Shown piece after piece: positions 32,231 to 41,336 of a stretch of DNA of 41,397 bases. The stretch spans positions 1 through 41,397 of the forward strand of contig JAUMYP010000017.1 in NCBI GenBank assembly GCA_030528565.1, read 5' to 3'. Positions within the stretch are counted from its first letter, which is position 1. Each line of letters opens with the position of its first letter. The notes under the pieces are model-generated. The model was not told the origin of the DNA. It ran no database searches and saw only the letters and a list, made by a program, of their open reading frames with translations. The stretch comes from Pseudomonadota bacterium. GTDB lineage: Bacteria; Pseudomonadota; Gammaproteobacteria; Xanthomonadales; Xanthomonadaceae. A program made the translations under genes and the position numbers.

Positions 32231-34360
32231 ATGAAAGTCCTGCCGCTGTCTGCCGCTGTGGCTGCCGTGCTCGCCATGGCGGCCCTGCCGCCTGCCACTG
32301 CCCAATCTGCCAAGGAGTCCGCCATGTCCGCCCCCGCCCCTGCTGATGCCCATCAATGGCTGGAGGATGTGGAAGGCGAGAAGCAGTTGGCCTGGGTGCG
32401 TGAGCGCAATGCCGTATCCAACAAGGCGTTGGCCGATAATGCCGGGTTCCGCCAGCTCGAAGCCGAGCTGCTCGCCATTCTGAATTCCGATGCCAAGATT
32501 CCCGGCGTCTACAAGATGGGCGATTACTACTACAACTTCTGGCAGGACAAGCAGCACGAGCGCGGCATCTGGCGGCGTACCACGCTGGCCGAGTACCGCA
32601 AGCCCAATCCGCAATGGGAAACCGTGCTCGACCTGGATGCGCTGAACAAGGCCGAGGGCGAAAACTGGGTCTGGCATGGCGCCCAATGCCTGCGCCCGGC
32701 CTATACCCGCTGCCTGGTGGCGCTCTCGCGCGGCGGTGCGGATGCGGATGTGACGCGCGAATTTGACCTCGCCAGCAAGACCTTTGTTGAAGGCGGCTTC
32801 TTCCGTCCCGAGGCCAAGGGTTCGCTGGGCTGGATTGATGAGAACACTGTCTTTGTGCAGACCGATTTTGGCCCCGGCACGACCACGGACTCCGGCTATC
32901 CGCGGCAGACCAAAATCTGGAAGCGCGGCACGCCGCTGGCAAGCGCCGAATTGGTGTTTGAAGGCAAGCCGACCGATATGTATATCTCCGCCTTCCACGA
33001 TGACACGCCCGGCTATGAGCGTGATTTCGTCAGCAATACCGTGGCCTTCTACAACAACGAGCTGTACCTGCGCGGCCAGGATGGCAGTCTCACCAAGGTG
33101 GATGTACCGAACTCGGTGGAAAAGGGCGTGCACCGTGAGTGGCTGACGCTGGAGCCGCGGCAGGATTGGACGGTCGGCGGCAAGACCTACAAGGCCGGCA
33201 GCTATCTGGTGGCCAATTTCAACGACTGGATGGCGGGCAAGCGTGAGCTGACGGTGCTGTTTGAGCCAAGCGACAACAGCTCGCTGGCAAGCGCGGCGTG
33301 GACGCGCAACCATCTGGTGCTGAACGTGCTGGAAGATGTGAAGAACACGCTGACCGTGCTCACGCCGACGGCCAATGGCTGGCAACGCTCGGCCTTTGTC
33401 GGTGCGCCGGAAATCGGTACGGTCAATGTCGGCGCGGTGGACAGCGACGAATCCGACGCGCTGTGGATGACCGCTTCGGGCTATACCACGCCGACCACGC
33501 TGTATCTGGCGGAAATCGGCAAGCAGCCGGAAGCCCTGAAAACCATGCCGCGCTTCTTCAATGCCGAGGATTTGCAGGTTGAGCAGCACTTTGCTGCCAG
33601 CAAGGACGGTACCCGCGTGCCGTACTTCATGGTGCACAAGAAAGGCATGAAGCTTGATGGCAGCAACCCGACCCTGCTGTATGGCTATGGCGGCTTTGAA
33701 ATCTCGCTCACCCCCGGTTATTCCGGCACCATCGGCAAGGGCTGGCTGGAGAAGGGCGGCGTGTACGTGGTCGCCAATATCCGCGGTGGCGGTGAATACG
33801 GGCCGCGCTGGCATCAGGCCGCACTCAAGCAGAACCGCCACAAGGCGTATGAAGATTTCGCCGCCGTGGCGCAGGATTTGGTTGCCCGCAATATCACCCG
33901 CCCGGCGCATCTGGGCGTACAGGGCGGCAGCAATGGCGGCCTTTTGACCGGCAATATGCTGACCCAGTACCCGGAGCTGTTTGGCGCGGTGGTGATTCAG
34001 GTGCCGCTGCTGGACATGCGCCGCTACAACCAGTTGCTCGCCGGTGCTTCGTGGATGGCCGAATACGGCAATCCCGACAAGCCGGAGGAATGGGCGTATA
34101 TCCAGAAATTCTCGCCCTATCACCTGTTTGATGCGTCCAGGAACTATCCGCCGGTGCTGATTACCACCTCGACCCGCGATGACCGCGTGCATCCGGGGCA
34201 TGCCCGCAAGATGGCGGCGCTGATGGAGAGCGCCAACAAGAATGTGCTGTATTACGAAAACATCGAAGGCGGCCATGGTGGCGCGGCCAATAATGCGCAA
34301 CGCGCGCATATGACCGCGCTGGTGTATGCCTTCCTGTGGAATGCTCTCAGCAAAAAATAA
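32231..34360 (+). CDS. Exported prolyl oligopeptidase-family serine peptidase (S9A)
   Basis: The 709-residue protein has a signal peptide (about 1-25, ending ATAQ), an N-terminal beta-propeller domain (about 90-430), and a C-terminal alpha/beta-hydrolase domain. The catalytic Ser567 is in GVQGGSNGGLL, the Asp is in TRDDRVHPGH (650-651) and His682 is in EGGHGGAAN, the S9 order. VANIRGGGEYGPRWH is the family block before the nucleophile. It cuts short peptides after proline or a related residue in the periplasm or outside. It is divergent from alaA. The second S9 gene follows after a hairpin. Confidence 0.95.
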   Translation: MKVLPLSAAVAAVLAMAALPPATAQSAKESAMSAPAPADAHQWLEDVEGEKQLAWVRERNAVSNKALADNAGFRQLEAELLAILNSDAKIPGVYKMGDYYYNFWQDKQHERGIWRRTTLAEYRKPNPQWETVLDLDALNKAEGENWVWHGAQCLRPAYTRCLVALSRGGADADVTREFDLASKTFVEGGFFRPEAKGSLGWIDENTVFVQTDFGPGTTTDSGYPRQTKIWKRGTPLASAELVFEGKPTDMYISAFHDDTPGYERDFVSNTVAFYNNELYLRGQDGSLTKVDVPNSVEKGVHREWLTLEPRQDWTVGGKTYKAGSYLVANFNDWMAGKRELTVLFEPSDNSSLASAAWTRNHLVLNVLEDVKNTLTVLTPTANGWQRSAFVGAPEIGTVNVGAVDSDESDALWMTASGYTTPTTLYLAEIGKQPEALKTMPRFFNAEDLQVEQHFAASKDGTRVPYFMVHKKGMKLDGSNPTLLYGYGGFEISLTPGYSGTIGKGWLEKGGVYVVANIRGGGEYGPRWHQAALKQNRHKAYEDFAAVAQDLVARNITRPAHLGVQGGSNGGLLTGNMLTQYPELFGAVVIQVPLLDMRRYNQLLAGASWMAEYGNPDKPEEWAYIQKFSPYHLFDASRNYPPVLITTSTRDDRVHPGHARKMAALMESANKNVLYYENIEGGHGGAANNAQRAHMTALVYAFLWNALSKK

Positions 34361-34368
34361 ACCGGCGT

Positions 34369-34400
34369 GCGCCCCGTGACGTTTGCGGGGCGCTTGCCTT
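34369..34400 (+). terminator. Hairpin between the two S9 peptidase genes
   Basis: GCGCCCCG (34369-34376) and CGGGGCGC (34386-34393) form a perfect 8-bp stem with a 9-base loop, followed by TTGCCTTTT. It may end or reduce transcription between the two genes; the second gene's ribosome binding site (AAGGAAAA) begins a few bases later. Confidence 0.6.
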
Positions 34401-34417
34401 TTGCCAAGGAAAACCCC

Positions 34418-36583
34418 ATGAAAATGAACCCGTTTGCCGTAGCTCTTGCACTTGCCATGACTGTGACCACCAGCCACGCCGCCGACCTGCCCACCCCGCC
34501 CGATGTGGCCAAGAAGCCGTATACGGTGAAAGCCCCGCATGGCGCCGAGCGTCAGGACGAGTATTACTGGCTGCGCGATGACAAGCGCGAAAACCCGGAA
34601 ATGCTGGCCTATCTCAATGCTGAAAATGCCTATGCCGACCAGCTGCTGAAAGCATTGAAGCCGGTTGAAGATGCGCTGTATCAGGAAATCGTCGCCCGCA
34701 TCAAGCAGGACGATGCCTCGGTGCCGTACCGCGACAAGGGTTGGTGGTATTACAGCCGTTTTGCCACCGGCCAGGACTATCCCATCCATGCCCGCCGCAA
34801 GGATGGCGCAGGCATCAATGCCCAGACCATCCAGGCGGCCAATGCCCGTGGCGATTTTGCCGGTGAAGTGGTGCTGCTGGATGTCAATAAGCTGGCCGAA
34901 GGCCATGATTATTACGCCGCCTATCCGGTCAGCATCAGTCAGGATGGTCGCCTGATGGTGTGGGCCTTCGATACCAATGGCCGTCGCCAGTACACCCTGC
35001 GGGTGAGCAATCTTGAAACCGGCGAGCTGCTGCCCGATGTCATCACCGGCACCAGCGCCGATGCCGAATGGGTCGATGACGGGCGCAGCTTCCTGTATGT
35101 GGAAAACGACCCCGAAACCCTGCTCACCAAGCGCGTCAAGCGCCATGTGCTCGGCACCGACAGCGCCCGCGATACGCTGGTGTATGAAGAAAAAGACGAC
35201 AGCTTCTACATGGGGCTGGGGCGCACCCGCGATGACAAATACCTGACCATCGGCGTGTCCAGCACGGTATCGGATGAAACCCGTTACGCCCCGGCCAATG
35301 ACCCGTCGCAGTTCACCGTGCTTGCCGCGCGCGAGCGCGATGTGGAATACAGCGCCGACCATTTCAATGGCCGCTGGCTGATTCGTACCAATGCCGGTGG
35401 CGCGCAGAACTTCAAGATTGTCACCGCCGCCAGCGACAGCCGCAGCCGCGCCGACTGGAAAGACCTGGTGGCGCACGAGCCGGCCGTGTTTGTGGAAGGC
35501 TTTGAAGTGTTCAATGACTTCATGGCCGTGGCCGAACGCTCCGAAGGGCTGGAGCGTATCCGCGTGCTGAAAAATGACGGCAGCAGCGATTACGTCAAGG
35601 CCGATGAAAGCGCCTATTCGATGGGGCTTTCGGTCAATTCCGAGGCCGATAGCGACTGGCTGCGCTATAGCTATACCTCGCTGACCACCCCGGCCATTAC
35701 TTATGAAGTCAACCTCAAGACCGGCGAGCGCCGCCAGCTCAAGCAGCAGCCGGTGCCGGGCTATGACGCCTCGCGCTATACCACCGAGCGCGTCTGGGTA
35801 CCGGCGCGCGATGGCAAGACCCGTATCCCGGTGAGCCTGGTGTACCGCAAGGACTTCAAGCGCGATGGCAGCGCAGCGATGCTGCAATACGCCTATGGCA
35901 GCTATGGCTCCTCGATGGACCCGGGCTTCTCGTCCACCATCGTCAGCCTGCTTGACCGCGGCATGGTGTATGCCCTGGCGCATATCCGCGGCGGCCAGGA
36001 AATGGGGCGGCAGTGGTATGAGGACGGCAAGATGTTCAACAAGAAGAACACCTTCACCGACTTCATCGACGTCACCCGCTATCTGGTGGCAAATGGCTAT
36101 GCCAGCAAAGACCGGGTGGCGGCCTATGGCGGCAGCGCCGGTGGCCTGTTGATGGGCGCCATCAGCAATATGGCACCCCAGGACTACCGCGTGATTCTCT
36201 CGCAGGTGCCGTTCGTGGATGTGGTGACCACCATGCTCGATGCCTCGATTCCGCTTACCACCAACGAATACGACGAATGGGGCAACCCGGAAAAGAGCCG
36301 CGAGAGCTACGACTACATGCTGAGCTACTCGCCATATGACAATCTGGAAAAGAAAGCCTACCCGGCGATGTTTGTCGGCACCGGCCTTTGGGATTCGCAA
36401 GTGCAGTACTGGGAACCGGCCAAATACGTCGCCCGCCTGCGCGATGTGAATACCTCCAGCCACCCGGTGGTATTCCGCACCAATATGGAAGCTGGCCACG
36501 GCGGCAAATCCGGCCGCTTCCGCCGCTACCGCGAACAGGCGGAAATGTACGCCTTCATGCTCGACCAGCTGGGTGTGAAATAA
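34418..36583 (+). CDS. Exported oligopeptidase B-like serine peptidase (S9A)
   Basis: The 721-residue protein starts with a signal peptide (MKMNPFAVALALAMTVTTSHA), then the oligopeptidase B N-terminus (RQDEYYWLRDDKRENPEMLAYLNAENAYAD), a beta-propeller, and a hydrolase domain with AHIRGGQEMGRQWYEDG, Ser573 in GGSAGGLLMG, and His in EAGHGGKSGR. The NEYDEWGNPEKSRESYDYMLSYSPYDN block is typical of PtrB. PtrB cuts after Lys and Arg; E. coli PtrB is cytoplasmic, so export is notable here. ATG 34418 follows AAGGA. Together with the previous gene it makes a peptide-degrading pair. Confidence 0.94.
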   Translation: MKMNPFAVALALAMTVTTSHAADLPTPPDVAKKPYTVKAPHGAERQDEYYWLRDDKRENPEMLAYLNAENAYADQLLKALKPVEDALYQEIVARIKQDDASVPYRDKGWWYYSRFATGQDYPIHARRKDGAGINAQTIQAANARGDFAGEVVLLDVNKLAEGHDYYAAYPVSISQDGRLMVWAFDTNGRRQYTLRVSNLETGELLPDVITGTSADAEWVDDGRSFLYVENDPETLLTKRVKRHVLGTDSARDTLVYEEKDDSFYMGLGRTRDDKYLTIGVSSTVSDETRYAPANDPSQFTVLAARERDVEYSADHFNGRWLIRTNAGGAQNFKIVTAASDSRSRADWKDLVAHEPAVFVEGFEVFNDFMAVAERSEGLERIRVLKNDGSSDYVKADESAYSMGLSVNSEADSDWLRYSYTSLTTPAITYEVNLKTGERRQLKQQPVPGYDASRYTTERVWVPARDGKTRIPVSLVYRKDFKRDGSAAMLQYAYGSYGSSMDPGFSSTIVSLLDRGMVYALAHIRGGQEMGRQWYEDGKMFNKKNTFTDFIDVTRYLVANGYASKDRVAAYGGSAGGLLMGAISNMAPQDYRVILSQVPFVDVVTTMLDASIPLTTNEYDEWGNPEKSRESYDYMLSYSPYDNLEKKAYPAMFVGTGLWDSQVQYWEPAKYVARLRDVNTSSHPVVFRTNMEAGHGGKSGRFRRYREQAEMYAFMLDQLGVK

Positions 36584-36600
36584 ACGCCTCACCACAAAAG

Positions 36601-36625
36601 CGCCGGGTACATCCCGGCGTTTTTT
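36601..36625 (+). terminator. Intrinsic terminator after the oligopeptidase B-like gene
   Basis: CGCCGGG and CCCGGCG form a perfect stem with a TACAT loop, followed by six T. Confidence 0.93.
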
Positions 36626-36748
36626 GTGCATCAGGACAGCCGCAGCCTGCTACAGCCTTGCCCGCATATCGCCCTTGGGTGGCAAGGTGCTGGCCGGGGA
36701 TGGCGCAGGTATCACCCCGAGCAAGGCGGCTTTGAGTACCATCTGCAT

Positions 36749-36910
36749 ATGAAAAATATTCTTCGCCTTGTCCCTTTCGCCCTGCTTCTTGCCCTGACTG
36801 CCTGTGGCAACAAAGGCCCGTTGACCCTGCCGCAAAAGCCGGTGCCGGTTGAGCTGCCAGCCGAGCCAGCGCCGGATACGGCTGAAAGCAAGGGTGAGGG
36901 CGGCGGTTAA
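36749..36910 (+). CDS. lptM: Small lipoprotein LptM (YifL-like)
   Basis: The 53-residue precursor has a lipoprotein signal with lipobox LTAC (Cys19) followed directly by GNKGPLTLPQKP; the Cys-Gly-x-Lys-Gly-Pro-Leu pattern is the mark of LptM, formerly YifL. LptM assists maturation of the LptD/LptE lipopolysaccharide translocon in the outer membrane. The gene ends three bases before dapF, the same place as in E. coli, which supports the call. The mature tail is short and rich in Pro and Glu. Confidence 0.9.
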   Translation: MKNILRLVPFALLLALTACGNKGPLTLPQKPVPVELPAEPAPDTAESKGEGGG

Positions 36911-36913
36911 GCC

Positions 36914-37768
36914 ATGCAGGCTTTTTGCAAAATGCACGGCGCGGGCAATGATTTTGTCGTGCTGGATTTGCGCGCCGGTCAAGCCGAACCCGGTGCCGCG
37001 TTTTGCCGCATGCTGGCCGACCGGCAGCGTGGTGTGGGCTGTGACCAGATTCTGACCATCGAGCCGCCGACATCGCCCAAGGCCGATGTGCGCTATCGCA
37101 TCTGGAATGCCGATGGCAGCCTGGCCGGGCAGTGCGGCAATGGCGCGCGCTGTGTGGCCGCGTGGTATGCACGGCAAACCGGCACGGCGGCTGCGCAATT
37201 GCTGCTGGAATCCCCTGCCGGTCTGCATCGGGCAGAGCGTATGGGCGATGACCAATGGCGTATCGACATGGGGACTCCGCGTTTTGCGCCTGCCGATATT
37301 CCGCTGCGGGGCTTTGCAGAAGCCGCGCATGAATATGCGCTTGAAATTGGTGGCGCAAGTTTCCGCATTGGCGCCGCCTCAATGGGCAACCCGCATGCCC
37401 TGCTGGAAGTCACCGGGCTTGCCGGTCTGGATATTGCACCCGCCGCCCGCGCCTTGCAGGCTAGCGATTACTTTCCGGACTCGGTCAATGTCGGTTTTGC
37501 CGAAGTTTTAAGCCCCACGCATATCGCCCTGCGGGTTTACGAGCGCGGTGCCGGAGAAACTCTGGCCTGCGGCAGTGGTGCCTGCGCGGCGGCGGCCATC
37601 CTGATGCAGCGCGGGCGTATTGCGCGCCGCGTGCAGGTGGATTTGCCCGGTGGCCTGTTGCATATCGAGTGGCCGGATGCCGCTGCCGGGATTCTGATGC
37701 AGGGGCCGGCCACATTTGTTTATCAGGGTGTCACCGATGCCCGTTTTATGGAGTCTGTTGCTGCATGA
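36914..37768 (+). CDS. dapF: Diaminopimelate epimerase
   Basis: DapF converts LL- to meso-diaminopimelate for lysine and peptidoglycan (EC 5.1.1.7). The 284-residue protein has the N-terminal KMHGAGNDFVVLD block and two active-site cysteines, Cys74 in GQCGNGARC and Cys219 in LACGSGACA, placed as the base pair of this cofactor-free racemase family. RVYERGAGETLACGSG is the family signature. The start is three bases after lptM and the stop overlaps the DUF484 start (ATGA). Confidence 0.97.
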   Translation: MQAFCKMHGAGNDFVVLDLRAGQAEPGAAFCRMLADRQRGVGCDQILTIEPPTSPKADVRYRIWNADGSLAGQCGNGARCVAAWYARQTGTAAAQLLLESPAGLHRAERMGDDQWRIDMGTPRFAPADIPLRGFAEAAHEYALEIGGASFRIGAASMGNPHALLEVTGLAGLDIAPAARALQASDYFPDSVNVGFAEVLSPTHIALRVYERGAGETLACGSGACAAAAILMQRGRIARRVQVDLPGGLLHIEWPDAAAGILMQGPATFVYQGVTDARFMESVAA

Positions 37769-38445
37769 GTCACCAAGAAGAAAAGTCCGGCGGTCATGAA
37801 GTCGCCGCCTGGTTGCGCCGCCATCCTGATTTTCTGCGCCAGTTTCCTGACCTTGCCATGATTCTGACCGTGCCGCGGCAAAATGGCGGTACGGCCTCGC
37901 TGGCCAGTTACCAGCTGGATGTGCTGCGCGATAAAAACCGCGAGCTGAACCGCCGCCTGCATGAGCTGTTTGCCAATGCCCAGGAAAACGAGCGCCTGGC
38001 AGTGCGCAGCCATCAGCTCACCCTGGCATTGATGGCGCAGCGCAGCGCAGCCGATACCGTGCAGGCGATGGCGGCCAGTCTCAGCGAGGATTTTCACGGC
38101 GATTTGGTGCGGCTGGTATTGTTCAGCCCGGTTGAGGGCTTGCAGGAAAACACATGGCTGCGCTATCTGCCGGAAGCCGACGCGGCGCTGCAACCATTCC
38201 GCGATGTGCTGGCCAGCGGCGAGCCGCTGTGCGGGCGGCTGAACCCGGACAAAAACACATTGCTGTATGCCGCTGAAGCGGCCGAGGTGCAGTCCAGCGC
38301 CCTGCTGGCCTTGCCGGGGATTGGCCTGATTGCCGTCGGCAGCCGTGACCCCAACCGCTTCTTCCCCGGCATGGGCACACTGTTCTTGCGGATGATGGGT
38401 GAAGCCTTTGCGGCGGCGCTGGGCAGATGGCCGGCAGCGGCATAA
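37765..38445 (+). CDS. DUF484-family protein
   Basis: The 226-residue protein has the DUF484 start VAAWLRRHPDFLRQFPDLA and a GAF-like C-terminal half (SSALLALPGIGLIAVGSRDPNRFFPGMGTLFL). A predicted coiled segment lies between (LRDKNRELNRRLHELFANAQENERL). Members (E. coli YigA) are almost always found between dapF and xerC, as here; their function is not known. The start overlaps the dapF stop by four bases. Confidence 0.92.
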   Translation: MSHQEEKSGGHEVAAWLRRHPDFLRQFPDLAMILTVPRQNGGTASLASYQLDVLRDKNRELNRRLHELFANAQENERLAVRSHQLTLALMAQRSAADTVQAMAASLSEDFHGDLVRLVLFSPVEGLQENTWLRYLPEADAALQPFRDVLASGEPLCGRLNPDKNTLLYAAEAAEVQSSALLALPGIGLIAVGSRDPNRFFPGMGTLFLRMMGEAFAAALGRWPAAA

Positions 38446-38463
38446 GGGTTTGCAGGCCAGGCC

Positions 38464-39354
38464 ATGAATATCGCCAGCTTCCTTGCGCATCTGGAAGTCG
38501 AACGGCGCATGTCGGTACATACGCTGGATGCCTATCGCCATGACCTGGCGGCCTTGCAGCAGTGGTGCGAGCAGCAATCCATCAGCGATGTGGCGGCGCT
38601 GGATGGCGAGCACATCCGCGCCTTTATCGCCCACCAGCATCGTCACGGGCTTTCTGCCAGAAGCGTGCAGAGAAGGCTCTCGGCCTGCCGCAGCTTTTTT
38701 GCATGGATGCTGAAAAACGGCCATCTGCCGCGTAATCCGGCGGCGGGCATCCGCGCTCCCAGGGCGGCACGCAAACTGCCGCAGGTGCTGGATGTGGACG
38801 AGGCGATGAAGCTGGTGGAAGTGCCACAGGATGCGCCGCTGGGCACGCGCGACCGGGCAATGCTGGAGCTGTTTTATTCCTCCGGCCTGCGGCTTTCAGA
38901 ACTATGCGCGCTGCGCTGGCGCGACCTGGATTTTGCCCAGGGTCTGGTGCAGGTGCTGGGCAAGGGCAGCCGCCAGCGCATCGTCCCGGTTGGCTCCCAT
39001 GCCTGCAAGGCCTTGCAGCAATGGCAGGCCGAATCGCAAGGCGCGCCGGATAGTCCGGTTTTTCCGGGGCGCAATGCTGGCAAGCCCATCAGCCAGCGTG
39101 CAGTGCAGCTACGCATGAAACAACTGGCGCCGCGTCAGGGGATTTACAAGCGCGTGCATCCGCATTTGCTGCGGCACAGCTTTGCCACGCATGTGCTGGA
39201 GTCCTCCGGCGACCTGCGTGGCGTGCAGGAGCTGCTGGGACATGCGGATATCGCCGCCACCCAGATTTATACCCATCTGGACTTCCAGCACCTGTCCAGG
39301 ATTTATGACGACGCGCATCCGCGCGCGCACCGCAAGAAACCAGATACTGAGTGA
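38464..39354 (+). CDS. xerC: Site-specific tyrosine recombinase XerC
   Basis: With XerD, XerC resolves chromosome dimers at dif. The 296-residue protein has an N-terminal SAM-like core-binding domain (1-90) and the catalytic domain with Arg143 (GLRLSELCALRW), Lys167 (LGKGSRQR), His234 and Arg237 (HPHLLRHSFATHVL), His260 (LLGHADIAATQ) and Tyr269 (IYTHLD), the full active-site set. The dapF-DUF484-xerC order, not a phage context, separates it from integrases. It begins 18 bases after DUF484. Confidence 0.96.
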   Translation: MNIASFLAHLEVERRMSVHTLDAYRHDLAALQQWCEQQSISDVAALDGEHIRAFIAHQHRHGLSARSVQRRLSACRSFFAWMLKNGHLPRNPAAGIRAPRAARKLPQVLDVDEAMKLVEVPQDAPLGTRDRAMLELFYSSGLRLSELCALRWRDLDFAQGLVQVLGKGSRQRIVPVGSHACKALQQWQAESQGAPDSPVFPGRNAGKPISQRAVQLRMKQLAPRQGIYKRVHPHLLRHSFATHVLESSGDLRGVQELLGHADIAATQIYTHLDFQHLSRIYDDAHPRAHRKKPDTE

Positions 39355-39355
39355 A

Positions 39356-39592
39356 TCAGTCGCGGAAGTAAGCCTCCACCGTACCCCTGAGCTTGAGGGT
39401 CATCGGCTGGCCGCGCCGGTCCAGTGCACGGCCAGCGGCCACGCGAATCCAGCCTTCGCTGATGCAGTATTCCTCGACATTGTTGCGCTCCTCGCCGTTG
39501 AAACGGATGCCAATGCCGCGCTCCAGCAGGGACGAATCGTAAAACTTGCTGCGCGGGTCGTTGCTGAGACGGTCGGGTAGGGTGTCGGACAT
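39356..39592 (-). CDS. DUF3297-family small protein
   Basis: The 78-residue protein (SDTLPDRLSNDPRSKFYD, then RGIGIRFNGEERNNVEEYCISEGWIRV, and LRGTVEAYF near the end) matches the DUF3297 family, glutathione peroxidase-labelled in some databases without clear reason; function unknown. It converges with xerC: one base separates the two stop codons. No signal peptide or membrane segment. Confidence 0.88.
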   Translation of the reverse strand: MSDTLPDRLSNDPRSKFYDSSLLERGIGIRFNGEERNNVEEYCISEGWIRVAAGRALDRRGQPMTLKLRGTVEAYFRD

Positions 39593-39720
39593 GGCGTTCA
39601 GATTCAGTAGTCAAACCGCATGACAGGATACGGCGCGCGGCCTTGGCCGACAAATCCGTTTTCGCCGTATCATCCGCATCAACTGCCTGGCAGGATGCCT
39701 GTTCACTGGAGAGGAACTCG

Positions 39721-40863
39721 ATGTTTTCATCCATCCGTATTTTCAGCGTGGCACTGGCGGCGCTGCTGGCCTTGCCGCAGCTTCCGGCGGCTGCACAAAC
39801 CCCGGTTCCGATGCAGCCAGTGCCGCCGCCATCGCTGCCGCCCGAACCGGCGCCAGAACCCGAGCCGCTGCCGCCCGAAGACACCGTGGTGCCCGAGCCT
39901 GAGGCGCAGGTGCTCTCCCAGGACGAGGTGCCGCTGCCCGAACGTGATGCGCAATCGCTGCAACAGGCCGAGCCGCCACTGCCACCGCCAGTGCCGATGG
40001 CCGCAGACATCCGCAATGAGCGCGAAGGCTTTATCGGCCTGCTGCGGGCGCAGGTATTGATGGATAGAGCCTGGGTATCGCCCGGCGAAATCGATGGCCG
40101 CAGCGGCACCAATACCGTGCGCGCCATCGGCGGCTTCCAGCGGCTTGCCGGGTTGCCGGTAAGCGGGCGGCTGGATGAAGACACCTGGGCGGCGCTGGAA
40201 AAATATGGCCCGGCCTTGCAGCACTATGTGCTGACCGAACAGGATGTGAAAGGCCCGTTCCGCCCGATTCCGGGCAGCATGTACGGCAAGGCCAAACTCC
40301 CGGCGCTGTCCTATAACAACGTGCTGGAAGCCCTGGGCGAGAAGTTCCACATCCGCCCCGCCGCCCTGCAAGCATTGAACCCCGGTGTGGACATGAGCCG
40401 CGCGGGCGCGCAAATCATCGTGCCGAATGTGCTGGATATTCCGGAACTGCCGCAGGCTACCCGGATTGTGGTGTCGGATGCGGCCAAACTGCTGATGCTC
40501 ATCAACCATGAGGGCAAGGTCTATGCCCAGTTCCCGGTCAGCACCGGCAGCGAGCGCGACCCGCTGCCCATCGGCCAGTGGGAACTGCGCAGCGTGGCGC
40601 GCAACCCGCATTACAACTACAACCCGGCGCTGTTCAAAGGCGCCGCCCCCGGCCCGCGTGCCACCCTGCCGCCCGGCCCCAACAGCCCGGTCGGGGTGAT
40701 GTGGATGGGGCTGTCCAAGCCGCACTACGGCATTCACGGCACCCCCGAACCCGGTAACATCAGCAAGAGCCACTCCAATGGCTGCATCCGCATGACCAAC
40801 TGGTCGGTACTGCAAGTGTCCAGCGCCGTTTCACAAGGCACCCCGGTGACGCTGATTCCGTGA
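39721..40863 (+). CDS. L,D-transpeptidase (YkuD) with peptidoglycan-binding domain
   Basis: The 380-residue precursor has a signal peptide (about 1-25, ending AAAQ), a Pro/Glu-rich linker (about 28-95), a peptidoglycan-binding-like domain (about 105-160, GRSGTNTVRAIGGFQRLAGLPVSGRLDEDTW), a region like a LysM segment (195-240), and a YkuD domain at the end with His339 in YGIHG and catalytic Cys355 in SNGCIRM. Such enzymes make 3-3 crosslinks or attach proteins to peptidoglycan in the periplasm. ATG 39721 follows GGAGAGGAA. The frame is open upstream to 39643, but that lacks a signal at its start. Confidence 0.94.
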   Translation: MFSSIRIFSVALAALLALPQLPAAAQTPVPMQPVPPPSLPPEPAPEPEPLPPEDTVVPEPEAQVLSQDEVPLPERDAQSLQQAEPPLPPPVPMAADIRNEREGFIGLLRAQVLMDRAWVSPGEIDGRSGTNTVRAIGGFQRLAGLPVSGRLDEDTWAALEKYGPALQHYVLTEQDVKGPFRPIPGSMYGKAKLPALSYNNVLEALGEKFHIRPAALQALNPGVDMSRAGAQIIVPNVLDIPELPQATRIVVSDAAKLLMLINHEGKVYAQFPVSTGSERDPLPIGQWELRSVARNPHYNYNPALFKGAAPGPRATLPPGPNSPVGVMWMGLSKPHYGIHGTPEPGNISKSHSNGCIRMTNWSVLQVSSAVSQGTPVTLIP

Positions 40864-41021
40864 CTTTAGTGTAGCAAGCTGCACATCGTAGATACGGTTG
40901 CAGCCCGTTCACCACTTCGGAAAGCCACTGGACAGCACCTGCCACTGGCAGCCGGTACGTTGCAGATGCAACACCACACAGAACACTTCATACCGTCTAC
41001 CTGATGGGGGAGGTTACGAGG
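40864..41021. other. Non-coding stretch before transposase remnant
   Basis: No gene recognised. It may hold the decayed 5' part of the insertion sequence that follows, but no terminal inverted repeat could be found. Confidence 0.4.
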
Positions 41022-41260
41022 CTTTGTACTACACCGATGAATGACAGCGTATGCCCCATTCAAGCTACGAGGTGAGCATGTCATGATTCGCAAGGCAAAG
41101 GCTGCCCTGTCGGGCATGAGCACATCAATGGCATTGAAGGTTCGGAGTTATGCCAAGAACTGGCTATACCCTTTACCGCAGGGTACCCGACGCAAATAAC
41201 TTTACCTTTACTTGGCTGGAGTTTGCTATCGCTTTAACTACCGAGGGCAAGACTTCAAGC
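41022..41260 (+). pseudogene. Decayed IS1595-family transposase (ISXO2-like domain), 3' part
   Basis: Reading across frames gives the conserved C-terminal half of ISXO2-like transposases: LYYTDE, then PFKLRGEHVMIRKAKA, HEHINGIEG, SYAKNWLYP, and LYLAGVCYRFNYRGQDFKPL. At least three frame changes (near 41043, 41117 and 41139) and two in-frame stops interrupt it. A one-base loss in the expected GFWSYAKNW is evident. The N-terminal half, which should carry the helix-turn-helix and first catalytic Asp, is not seen. The element is inactive; family call rests on recalled consensus. Confidence 0.75.
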
Positions 41261-41336
41261 CCTTGCAGCCATGCCTTTCAAGGTCTTTGCTCTGTCCCCT
41301 TAAGCTCCACCAATTCCACACATCTCACGTTATTGA

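Noticed and set aside
32090-36631. A minus-strand frame continuous with alaA stays open for about 1,500 codons antisense to both S9 peptidase genes.
   Set aside because: It mirrors the GC-rich codon use of the opposite genes, its translation resembles no family, and the alaA N-terminus is well defined at 32089. The peptidase genes have full motif sets.
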